Of a stretch of 64,000 nucleotides of DNA, positions 21,378 through 30,548 are shown in pieces (the stretch's first letter is position 1; each line of letters starts with the position of its first letter). Under the pieces are notes generated by a model, which made no database searches, was not told the DNA's origin, and was given only the letters and a program-made list of their open reading frames with translations. The DNA is from Stomoxys calcitrans (taxonomy: Eukaryota; Arthropoda; Insecta; Diptera; Muscidae). The position numbers and the translations under genes were made by a program. The stretch is taken from NCBI RefSeq assembly GCF_963082655.1, contig NC_081552.1, positions 49,459,781 through 49,523,780 of the forward strand. Reading direction: 5' to 3'.

Positions 21378-23066
21378 ATGGAAAGAACAGGAGCTAATCC
21401 TGAAAATCCCGTAAGTGGAATTGTTGCACATAATAGGCGTGTGACTAGAAGTATAGCTCGCGCTCTTGAGAACCAGGTCGTGGGATCAATTCTGACACAG
21501 ATAGATACGGGTATTGAGAGACCAGTAGATTTTGTTCCAACGGACTATCTGAATAGATGCGCTGATCTGATATTTGGCAGGACATCCGATTCCATAGTGA
21601 GAGTTTCCGAAGAGGTTTTAGTCAGTTCTGGTGATAATTCTTTAAGTTTCTCTAGGAAATTGGAAAGGGTGTTAGATATGTCACAAAATCAAGCCGGGGT
21701 TTCGGAGCAGCCTCAGACTTCGGCCCAAAATGCTGTGGGGAAAGACGCACCTGTTGACCAGATTTCCCAGATGATGGCAATGTTATATCAGCAAAGCCAA
21801 ATAATGACAAACTGCATGAGTGAGTTGCGTCAGATGCGCGGATATATGAATTCACTGAGTCACAGGATTGCAGAGGTCGAGCAATCAGAAAACGCGTCTG
21901 CTATTCGTCCTCCTGGGTCGAGTTCGACTCCTGAGAGAGGGACCGGTGATAAAAATTGTGGTACTGGCGTTACTGATCGTGCGAGTAGTAGGCCTGATCC
22001 CTGTGATGGAAGGGGTGCGGCAAGATCACAAGCTAATGAGGGACTGGGAGTTTCTTATAGTCCAAGGGAACTGCATACGAGAAAGCCTGTTGATTTGGAT
22101 AAGTGGCATATTAAATTTGACGGCTCGGGACGGGACATGACTGTAGAGAGTTTCATCTTTAGAATTGAGAGGATGAGAGAGCACCACAACATCTCTTACG
22201 ATCAATTATTTTGCGATTTTTCATCCCTATTAACCGGAAGCGCTGCACAGTGGTACTGGCAGATCCTTGAGGACAACGCAGATGATGTCGATTTCGGATA
22301 TTTTTCCCTTAAAGAGGAGCTCCTCAGTCACTTTAAATCATCAGATTCTGATTATGAGATAATTAGAGAAATTATGGAGCGAAAACAGCTTCCAGGAGAG
22401 CCATTTGAAGTGTTTTACTCCGACATCCATGACTTGACATTCCGACTACGTAAAAAGATTCCCGAAGGAGAGTTAGTAAAGATTATAAGAGGCAATTTGC
22501 GTAACAACATAGCTAGCCTTATATTTTCGTCGACCATTTCGACTATGGCGGACTTAAAAAAAGAATGTAAACGGGCTGACAAGTTAATAAAGGAAGGTCG
22601 ACAGAAATCTAGACCAGTAAGTGAAATATCTAATCAATGTGAAGAGGATCTGGCCATCGACGCTATCAATATTTCAAGTCGGAGTATGGATAGGACCAGA
22701 CCAACATTTGGAGGACAGCCTAAGACTTTTCAGAGCGGTAATTCCAATGCCGGAAATGCGGGACAGAAAACATTTACTGCCCCATCGGAACGAAAACCTG
22801 AACTCATGAATTCTAAGCAAAGCTTTTGTTCCTCGCCATTTCACCTCAACTTATGCTTTACATGTGGAATGCCAGGAGATTTTTATAAAAAGAATGTTCA
22901 AATTATTAAACCAGAGAACGTATGCCGATCCAGCTTTCACGAGATGAAATGCTTTGCATGCGGTAAAGATGAGTCCTTTTGTGATTTCGTGTTAAAAAAT
23001 CAGAATGTGGCAGAGTTATCCGGGAACCCCTGTCAGACGCCGCAAGTCCCGGATACCACAAAATAG
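21378..23066 (+). CDS. gag: Gag polyprotein of the LTR retrotransposon
   Basis: 562 residues from the first ATG. The frame is open a little further to a TTG at 21348, just after a TAG at 21345, so 21378 is the sensible start. Gag coats the RNA in cytoplasmic particles. Residues ~130-180 are glutamine-rich and may form a coiled coil. From ~225 a retrotransposon Gag domain is visible (WHIKFDGSGRDMTVESFIF, then SAAQWYWQI, then MERKQLPGEPFEVFYSDIHD). The C-terminus has two CxxC halves of zinc knuckles at C493/C496 and C525/C528. In both, the expected His and final Cys of a CX2CX4HX4C knuckle are replaced (D501 and N506; S533 and V538). RNA binding by this copy may therefore be weakened, or the lineage uses another mode. 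Confidence 0.9.
   Translation: MERTGANPENPVSGIVAHNRRVTRSIARALENQVVGSILTQIDTGIERPVDFVPTDYLNRCADLIFGRTSDSIVRVSEEVLVSSGDNSLSFSRKLERVLDMSQNQAGVSEQPQTSAQNAVGKDAPVDQISQMMAMLYQQSQIMTNCMSELRQMRGYMNSLSHRIAEVEQSENASAIRPPGSSSTPERGTGDKNCGTGVTDRASSRPDPCDGRGAARSQANEGLGVSYSPRELHTRKPVDLDKWHIKFDGSGRDMTVESFIFRIERMREHHNISYDQLFCDFSSLLTGSAAQWYWQILEDNADDVDFGYFSLKEELLSHFKSSDSDYEIIREIMERKQLPGEPFEVFYSDIHDLTFRLRKKIPEGELVKIIRGNLRNNIASLIFSSTISTMADLKKECKRADKLIKEGRQKSRPVSEISNQCEEDLAIDAINISSRSMDRTRPTFGGQPKTFQSGNSNAGNAGQKTFTAPSERKPELMNSKQSFCSSPFHLNLCFTCGMPGDFYKKNVQIIKPENVCRSSFHEMKCFACGKDESFCDFVLKNQNVAELSGNPCQTPQVPDTTK
22994..23000 (+). promoter_or_regulatory. Candidate -1 ribosomal frameshift site
   Basis: The heptamer A AAA AAT is in the gag frame near its end (gag codons GTG TTA AAA AAT). 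Slipping back one base here enters the pol frame, which is open from 22985 (after a TGA at 22982-22984) to the pol stop. So the heptamer lies just inside the 22985-23066 overlap, as required. No stimulatory structure was worked out. Confidence 0.6.
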
Positions 23067-23266
23067 AACTATTAAAAAGAGAGAAGCCCACGAAACCGGA
23101 TGATACTAACTTCCATCCGGCTCAAAAATCGTTACATCAACGAAAAATCGAATATGAGGCTGCAAGAGCACGAATTTTTTGTGACGAAATAAAGGGTAAT
23201 GGTAGAAATTATAAAAAGATTAAAAAGTTAAGAGATAAACAATTAATAATTAAGAAGGCAAAACGT

Positions 23267-26200
23267 ATGGCAGTAGAGACTATAGTTACTGTCGGTAGTG
23301 ATAATAGATTTTTCGCAAAAACCTTGGTTGGCGGAAAAGAAGTTATGGCACTATTGGACTCAGGTGCAGCTGCATGCTGCATAGGACGGAATGGATTGGA
23401 ATTTTTAGAAGGTATCGGAAAGACTGTCATTAAATTACGGAATCAAAGTGTCAAGACAGCTAATGGTGGCATAGTATCTGTATTGGGTGTGGTTGCATTA
23501 CCAGTGGTATGGAATAATCGCACGGAATGTTTGGACTTTCTGATTGTACCTGGCTTGGAACAGGAATTCTATTTCGGTGTGAATTTCTGGCGCGTCTTCG
23601 GTTTATCCGTGGTTGGTGAAGTTGGGTTAAAAAATGAGAGGCACGTGGATATCTCCGAGATCATTGATACTGACGGAGTTACAGAGACCGGAAACATACA
23701 TGTGTTGTCAGCGGAGCAGCAATCAAGGCTACTGGAAGTTAAGTCGAAGTTTCCTTCATTCGCTGTTCTCGGTTTGGGCCGTACTACTCTTGAGGAGCAT
23801 ATAATTGAGGTAACCAATGAGGACATTCCGATAAAACAGAGACACTACCCCGTTTCCCCGGTCATTCAGAAACTTTTATTTGAGGAACTTGACCGTATGC
23901 TCGCCTTGGGGGTTATCGAGCCCAGTAACAGTAGCTGGAGTTCACCTGTTACACTGGTTCGGAAAGAAACAAAGAATAGGCTGTGCCTCGACGCCCGCAA
24001 GGTTAACTCGCGAACCATTAAGGACGCCTACCCTCTCCCCCACATAGAGGGTATACTGAGTCGGCTGCAGAACACGAAATTTATATCGGCGATAGACTTA
24101 AAGGACGCATTTTGGCAGATCCCGCTTGAAGAGAAGTCGAGGGAGAAGACTGCCTTTACAGTCCCTGGGCGGCCACTGTACCAGTTTACGGTCATGCCGT
24201 TTGGACTGTGCAATGCCGCCCAGAGAATGTGCAGGCTCATGGACAAAGTTATTCCTGCAGCAATCAGGAATAACGTCTTCGTCTACCTCGACGATCTTCT
24301 CGTGGTATCTGCCGATTTTGATGCTCACCTGATTCTCCTTTCTGATGTTGCCAAGAATTTATCCCGTGCTGGTCTTACTATAAATTTGCAAAAAAGTAAA
24401 TTTTGCCATAAGGAGGTCCGCTATTTGGGCTTTGTGGTCGGAGAAGGTTGTATTCGGACGGACGAAAGAAAGGTGGAGGCCATTACGACTTTTCCAGTAC
24501 CAAAAACACCCCGGCAGCTCAGAAGATTTTTGGGAATGTGCGGGTGGTATCGCCGATTTATTCGCGATTATGCGTCTATTGCAGCACCGCTTCACGATTG
24601 TTTGGGTAAGGAGAGAGTCAGAAAATTTTCACTTTCAAATGAGGCTTTGGAGTCGTTCGACATACTCAAATCGAGTCTGACGTCAGCACCGGTTCTGGTC
24701 AACCCGGATTTTGAACGGAGATTTTTTGTGCAGTGCGACGCATCCACTCTAGGTGTTGGAGGTGTCTTGTTTCAAGTCGACAGTGAAGGACACGAGCATC
24801 CTGTGGCCTACATGTCCGCAAAATTAAATAAAGCCCAGCGGAACTACACGATAACTGAGTTGGAATGTTATGCTGCTGTGTTAAGTGTGAAGAAATTTCG
24901 TCCATACATTGAAGGCTTGCCCTTTACGGTGATAACGGACCACGCCAGCCTTAAGTGGCTGATGGGCCAGACAGATTTGTCCGGAAGGCTGGCGAGGTGG
25001 AGCTTAAAACTTCAAAGTTTTGAGTTTGATATCCAACACCGTAAAGGATCGTTGAATGTTGTTGCTGACACCCTTTCGAGGATATATATGGAGGAATTCC
25101 AACTACAGCGGGCATTGGATGTTGATTTAAAAAGCCCATATTTTCAGTCTGAAAGCTATGAGAAACTTAAAAGTAATGTTCTGGATCGCGAATCTAACCT
25201 GCCCGATGTTTGCGTGTCCGATGGCTTCGTTTATAAACGGACATGCTTTGCGACTGGTGATGCCCTTCAGGATGAGAAGTCCTGGAAATTGTGGGTACCG
25301 GAGGAGCTCCGTGAAGGACTAGTAGTTTCCGCTCATTTTTTACCATCTGCTGGCCACGGGGGTATCCAAAAGACACTGTCGCGCCTGCGTGAACGCTACT
25401 TTTGGCCGAAAATGGTAAAGGACGTCCAGGAAGTGGTGAGAAATTGCGATGTTTGTAAAACATGCAAAACATCGAATGTTTCAAGGAGACCATTAATGGG
25501 CCAACAATTTGTAACTGAACGTCCCTATCAAAGGATATATATAGACTTCATGGGTCCCTACCCTAGAAGTAAAACCGGTTACACAGTTATTTTTGTTTGT
25601 TTGGACCACTTTAGCAAATTTGTCCATCTTGAACCCATGCGTGCAGCTACTGCTGTTAATGTGGTGAATTTTCTGGAAAAGGATGTATTCCATATTTTTG
25701 GAGTGCCAGAGTACGTCCACTCGGATAATGGAAGGCAGTTCACCTCCGACCTCTTTCAGGACTTTCTGCGCAAGTATGGTGTGAATCATATCCGGACTGG
25801 CCTATATGCACCTCAATCGAATGCAGCAGAACGAGTTAACAGATCCATATTGCAGATGATAAGGTCTTATATAGGAAAGGATCAGCGGCATTGGGATCAG
25901 CACCTCAGCGAGGTTGCATTTGCCCTTAGAAGTGGGTATCACAGCTCAATTGGCGTCGCTCCGTACTACGCCCTTTTTGGAATAGACATGGTGCAGCACG
26001 CTTCGAAATATGACATTATAAGAAATATTGGGTCATTGAAGGACATTGACTTTACCATTGACAACACGCCAGATCGACTCCAGATTATAAGGGACAACAT
26101 ATTTGAGAATCTAAAGTTAGCTCATGACCGCAGTACCAAGAACTATAACCTAAGGGCAAAGGACATTAAATTTCAGAAAGGGCAGATGGTTTATCGGAAG

Positions 26201-26365
26201 AATTACCAACTAAGCAAGAAGGTATCCAATTTTAATTCAAAATTAGCACCGACCAGGATAAAGTGTATAGTTCTAGAAACTCTAGGTAATTCATTATACA
26301 AATTAGGTGGTTTGGATGGAAAAGTTATGGGAGTATTTCATGGACAGGACTTATTTGCTGTGTAA
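23267..26365 (+). CDS. pol: Pol polyprotein: protease, RT, RNase H, integrase
   Basis: 1032 residues from the first ATG. The frame is open back to 22985, so the real product is probably a Gag-Pol fusion made by -1 frameshifting. In order: aspartic protease with LLDSGAA (D31); reverse transcriptase with LCLDARKVN, VMPFGLCNA and catalytic YLDDLLV (340-346); RNase H with acidic residues D491, E531 and D558; integrase with an HHCC zinc finger (H690, H697, C727, C730) and D760, D820, E855. A C-terminal region follows, and the frame ends 122 bp before the 3' LTR. No chromodomain and no env are seen. Every expected catalytic residue is present, so this copy may still encode working enzymes. Confidence 0.95.
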   Translation: MAVETIVTVGSDNRFFAKTLVGGKEVMALLDSGAAACCIGRNGLEFLEGIGKTVIKLRNQSVKTANGGIVSVLGVVALPVVWNNRTECLDFLIVPGLEQEFYFGVNFWRVFGLSVVGEVGLKNERHVDISEIIDTDGVTETGNIHVLSAEQQSRLLEVKSKFPSFAVLGLGRTTLEEHIIEVTNEDIPIKQRHYPVSPVIQKLLFEELDRMLALGVIEPSNSSWSSPVTLVRKETKNRLCLDARKVNSRTIKDAYPLPHIEGILSRLQNTKFISAIDLKDAFWQIPLEEKSREKTAFTVPGRPLYQFTVMPFGLCNAAQRMCRLMDKVIPAAIRNNVFVYLDDLLVVSADFDAHLILLSDVAKNLSRAGLTINLQKSKFCHKEVRYLGFVVGEGCIRTDERKVEAITTFPVPKTPRQLRRFLGMCGWYRRFIRDYASIAAPLHDCLGKERVRKFSLSNEALESFDILKSSLTSAPVLVNPDFERRFFVQCDASTLGVGGVLFQVDSEGHEHPVAYMSAKLNKAQRNYTITELECYAAVLSVKKFRPYIEGLPFTVITDHASLKWLMGQTDLSGRLARWSLKLQSFEFDIQHRKGSLNVVADTLSRIYMEEFQLQRALDVDLKSPYFQSESYEKLKSNVLDRESNLPDVCVSDGFVYKRTCFATGDALQDEKSWKLWVPEELREGLVVSAHFLPSAGHGGIQKTLSRLRERYFWPKMVKDVQEVVRNCDVCKTCKTSNVSRRPLMGQQFVTERPYQRIYIDFMGPYPRSKTGYTVIFVCLDHFSKFVHLEPMRAATAVNVVNFLEKDVFHIFGVPEYVHSDNGRQFTSDLFQDFLRKYGVNHIRTGLYAPQSNAAERVNRSILQMIRSYIGKDQRHWDQHLSEVAFALRSGYHSSIGVAPYYALFGIDMVQHASKYDIIRNIGSLKDIDFTIDNTPDRLQIIRDNIFENLKLAHDRSTKNYNLRAKDIKFQKGQMVYRKNYQLSKKVSNFNSKLAPTRIKCIVLETLGNSLYKLGGLDGKVMGVFHGQDLFAV

Positions 26366-26487
26366 TGTGCCCGGCTTAGAGGTGAAGTCGTGGGTCGAGG
26401 CCACACGTTTCTATTGAGGATCTTTTGTTGGTCAATTTTTTTTACGCACGCGTTCCATACCAGTTTCGGTATCGACGGGTGCGAGCC
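26366..26487 (+). other. Short 3' leader before the 3' LTR
   Basis: 122 bp after the pol stop. A clear polypurine tract just before TGATACG is lacking; only weak purine patches are visible (TTAGAGGTGAAG near 26375, GACGGGTGCGAG near 26475). A small hairpin, ATACCAGTTTCGGTAT, lies at 26457-26472. Confidence 0.5.
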
Positions 26488-28687
26488 TGATACGTAGCGT
26501 TGTCGTAATAGAAAATATGTGCATTAGGATTATAGATGCCCCACTTTACGTCCCATAAAATACAACCCAGATTCTGAAATGTTATCGATTGAGCTTTTAG
26601 TGAGAGTGTGAGAGAAGAACTTATTTTTGAGGAGTGGAGGTTGCTGTGACTTGATTTTGAGGAGGGATTGGAATGACAAGTGGGACTGAGACACGTGTGA
26701 AATCTGATCGAACCTCTAAGAAGGAAAGCCAAGAAAAAGTCGAAGACCTACATAACCTAACTAAAAAGAAAATATTATAAATATATTAAATAAACTTATT
26801 AATATATTAAATATAAAAAAAAATACATATACCTTCTTTAAAGAATAAGAAAAAAGAAAAAAAAAATTTCAAACGGAATAAACGCAAAAAACTGTTTGAG
26901 AACAATATTTAAGCACTGGGAAGCATGTGATGAACATTGAAGCCTCAAGAGGCCTTTAAAGCTAATGTTAATTTGTTAATGTATAAAATGGACGTAAAAA
27001 AAAGTCATATGTTTAAAAAGAAGAAAAATATCACAACAGAAAAAGAAATAATAATTAAACAGATAAAGGTGGACAATAGTTTGTGTAAACTCCTCTAAAA
27101 CATAAAATTTCCAAAAAAAAAAAAAAAAAAAAGGAAAAAGAAATCAGCACTGTGGCCTGTTTCATCACCTAATAAACAAATGCTATCGACATCAAACAAA
27201 ACAGTTACGAAATTATTGTTAAATTAAATTGAGCGGAATGTGTAACCCCAAAAAAAAAAAATAAAGTAAGAAAAAGAGCTTAAAAAAAAAAAAAAAAAAA
27301 GAATAACGAAAGAAGTGATTGAAGCAAAAACAAAAATGCATTAGACTACCTATTTATCACCTATGCTAAAGTATCCCCAACTTACGAGATGTGAAACCAG
27401 AAAAGAATGCCTAACTATTGCTCCATCCCCGTTGTAAGATGATCAAGGCTGTACCTAGATGGGCTGATCCGAATTTATTTTAACAAGAATTTAAATCATT
27501 AACCCATGTACATATTTACAAAAGAAAAAAAAACATATAGAAAAATTAAATGTCATTTATACCTACTTATCTTTATATACATATAATTTTAGTTTATTGA
27601 ATTATTTATTTTTTTTTTGCATGCATCAAATTCGCGTATAAATTTTACAAAGGAACAAAAACAAAGATGAATTAATAGAGAAAAAAAAAGAGAATTTGCC
27701 AACGTAATATGATTTTTAAATCTCTTTTGGTTAAACTCACATAATATAGCGCTGTATTGTGGGTGAGTAATTACTTTAGGCTAAGAGAATCTAAGTGAGA
27801 TTTGTTTACATAAAGAAGTTTGAAGAAAGAATGTAAAAAAAAGGAATTACATTAATTAAGAGTAAGAATTTGTACTAAGAGAAAATTAGGAAAAGAGCAG
27901 GAATTTGAAGAAAAAGAAAAAAAAAAAAAAATAATAATATTGAATAAGTATAATTAAGAGATTCATCTCACACTTAGATAATAAACCCAAAACAAAAATT
28001 ATCAATTTTTATGCTTATCTATTGTTCTCATTTTTTTTCTATCATTTATCATACTGCCTCCTTTAAATGAATTAAATATATATATAATGACATTGAGTGG
28101 CGAATTTATGTCTTCTTTTTTTTCTTAATCATTGAGATAGAGATGTGGGAGTAGACTTCTACGGTCAAAGAGGGGGGGTGCTGGATATGGTAGGTAACAA
28201 AAGAGAGTAATGGATAATGGAACCTGTTTAATCTAAACACCATGTGAGGTGGTGATCGAAAGCATGTACGATAGGGTGCTGCCGATTTATTGCATTTTTT
28301 TATGGGCCAGGCAGTACATAGGCTGTATGTTCGCTGAACTGCAGGAGGGGTGGGAGGCTCAGTCACACAGGGGGAAGACAAACAGATTGATTGGTACTAC
28401 TTGGGTGCTCTCTGTTTACTTCACCTTCGATCTTCTTTGAGCAGGTTCTTGTTTTGTGTTGGTTCGTTTTCTCTCTTCTATATATTTTTTTTTTTTGTTC
28501 CTTCAAATCTTTTTGTCGCATGAAACAAAAAGGAATCTACACTTTTCTGGCACGAAAGTTTATGTTATGGTTGATACAATCTCAGATTTTGAAAGATCCC
28601 CCCCCCAAAGCTGACGAGTAGCCGGCTCAGCCACCGTGCCAAAACTACACCTTAGAGATTTATACCCTACTTTAGGCAACCGTAACA
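26488..28687 (+). repeat. 3' long terminal repeat
   Basis: A 2200-bp copy of 18637-20840. Differences seen by eye are A-run lengths and about one substitution (the C at ~20271 versus T in the matching TCTTCTTTTTTTTC stretch near 28113). It ends CCGTAACA and is followed by AGGC. Confidence 0.9.
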
Positions 28688-29950
28688 AGGCCCATAAAAG
28701 CCACATTTATGGTCCGATTTCGCTGAAATTTGGGACAGTGAGTTGTCTTAGGCCCTTTGACATGTTCCTTTAGTTTGGTCCAGATCGGTTCAGATTTGAA
28801 TATAGCTGCCATATAGACCGATCCTCCGGTTTAGGGTCTTAGGCCCACAAAAGCCACATTTACTATCCGATTTTGATGAAATTGGGGGCAGTGAATTGTG
28901 TAAGGCCCATCGACATCCTTCGTTAAATTGGCCCAGATCGGTTCAGAGTTGGATATAGCTGCCATATAGACCGATCCTCCGGTTTAGGGTCTTAGGCCCA
29001 GAAAAGCCACATTTATTATCCGATTTTGATGAAATTCGGGACAGTGAATTGTGTAACGCCCATCGACATCCTTCGTTAATTTGGCTCAGATCGATTCAGA
29101 TTTGGATATAGCTGGCATATAGATCGATTCTGCGATTTATGTTGTAAGGCCCATAATAGCCACATTAATTATCCGATTTTGCTGAAATTTGGGACAGTGA
29201 GTTGTGTTAGGCCCTTTGACATATTTCTTCAATTTGGTCCAGATCGGTTCAAATTTGGATATAGCTGCCATATAGACCGATTTCTTGATTTATGGTTTTG
29301 GGCCCATAAAATGCTCATTTATTGCCCGATGTCCCCGAAATTTGGAACAGTGAGTTAAGTTAAGCTCTTTGACATACATCTGCGATATCGCACAGATCGG
29401 TCCAGATTTGGATATAGCTGCCATATAGACCGATATCTAGGTTTTAGGTTTTGGGGCCATAAAAGACGCATTTATTGTCCGATGTCACTGAAATTTGAGA
29501 CAGTGAGTTTGATTAGGCTCTTCGACGTCCTTCTTTAGTTTTGCCCAGATCGGTCCACATTTGAATATAGCTGCCATATTGACCGATCTCTGGATTTAAG
29601 GTTTAGGGCCCATAAAAGAGGCATTTATTGTCCGATTTCGCCGAAATTTGGGACAGTGCTTAGTGTTAGGCTCTTCGACATGTTTTTGCAATTTGGCCCA
29701 AATCGGTCCAGATTTGGAAGGCTATAAATGGGCCTTTTATGGGGCCAAGACCGATTTCACTGAAATTTGACATAGTGACTTATGTTCGGCTTTTCGACAT
29801 CCGTGTCGTATATAGTTCAGATCGGTATGAGGTATATGAGTATAAGGTATGAAATTTTCACCGAATTTTGATGAAAGGTGGTTTACATATGTACCCGAGG
29901 TGGTGGGTATCCAAAGTTCGGCCCGGCCGAACTTAACGCCTTTTTACTTG
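28688..29950 (+). mobile_element. DINE-like element, subfamily B, part 2
   Basis: Continuation of 17643-18105. About seven more tandem units (CCCATAAAAGCCACATTTAT, GATATAGCTGCCATATAGAC), then GGTGGTGGGTATCC, hairpin TTCGGCCCGGCCGAA (29917-29931) and tail TTAACGCCTTTTTACTTG. Confidence 0.85.
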
Positions 29951-30548
29951 TTTTTATTATGCTTTTCTGTCCCAAAAAGAATTAGAAACAAAATGTAAAA
30001 TCAAAAAATAAAATACAAAATTGAATTTTTTCTATGTAACGATAAAACTTAAAAGACATTTTTTCTAAAAACAAAATTTTAATGATACATTTTCTAAAGG
30101 CAAAATGTTGCTCAGGTCTGGGTTCGATAAATTTCAATAACATCTCTTTAAACGAAAATATTTTCCTAAAATTTTTTCTGTAGACAATTTTTATTAAATA
30201 TTTTTAAAGAAGAAATCTTGTCCAATTTGGATGAAATTTCATATATTCATATTGACGTAGTCATTTTTTAAAAATTTCTTGAACGACAATTTTTTTTTAA
30301 GAAAACTTTTTAAAAAAAATTTTTACACATTCTTGGCAAAATAAAATATCTCTTTTTATTTCCTAAGCCACAATGTATTAACAACAACAAAAACATGTTT
30401 TTAATATTCTATAACCATTAAGCGATGAAAGATGGATTTAATTACATTGACATTCTTGGGTATTTTTCTACCCATTCGTATTTAATGCGTTAATGACATT
30501 TTCTTTACAAACCGAATCACCCAGATTAATATTTACATTATAAAATAA
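29951..30548. other. AT-rich spacer with TTTTCTAAAGAC-type repeats
   Basis: Loosely repeated words such as TTTTCTAAAAACAAAATTTT and ATTTTCTAAAGGCAAAATG. No gene. Confidence 0.45.

Larger units (their letters stand above)
18106..28687 (+). mobile_element. Gypsy-type LTR retrotransposon with inverted extra left end
   Basis: A 10.6-kb insertion between AGGC (18102-18105) and AGGC (28688-28691), a 4-bp target-site duplication as made by Gypsy-type integrases. Order: inverted copy of the LTR 3' end (18106-18636), 5' LTR, primer binding site, gag, pol, 3' LTR; no env. The long ~2.2-kb LTRs, separate gag and pol frames and lysine-tRNA-like primer site recall the Osvaldo/Ulysses group of Drosophila, but that placement is an inference. 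The LTRs differ mainly in poly-A lengths by eye, so insertion was recent. Pol looks intact. Confidence 0.92.

Noticed and set aside
24028..24680. Minus-strand and alternate-frame ORFs inside pol
   Set aside because: Shadows of the intact pol frame.
26366..26487. env gene after pol
   Set aside because: Only 122 bp separate pol from the 3' LTR.
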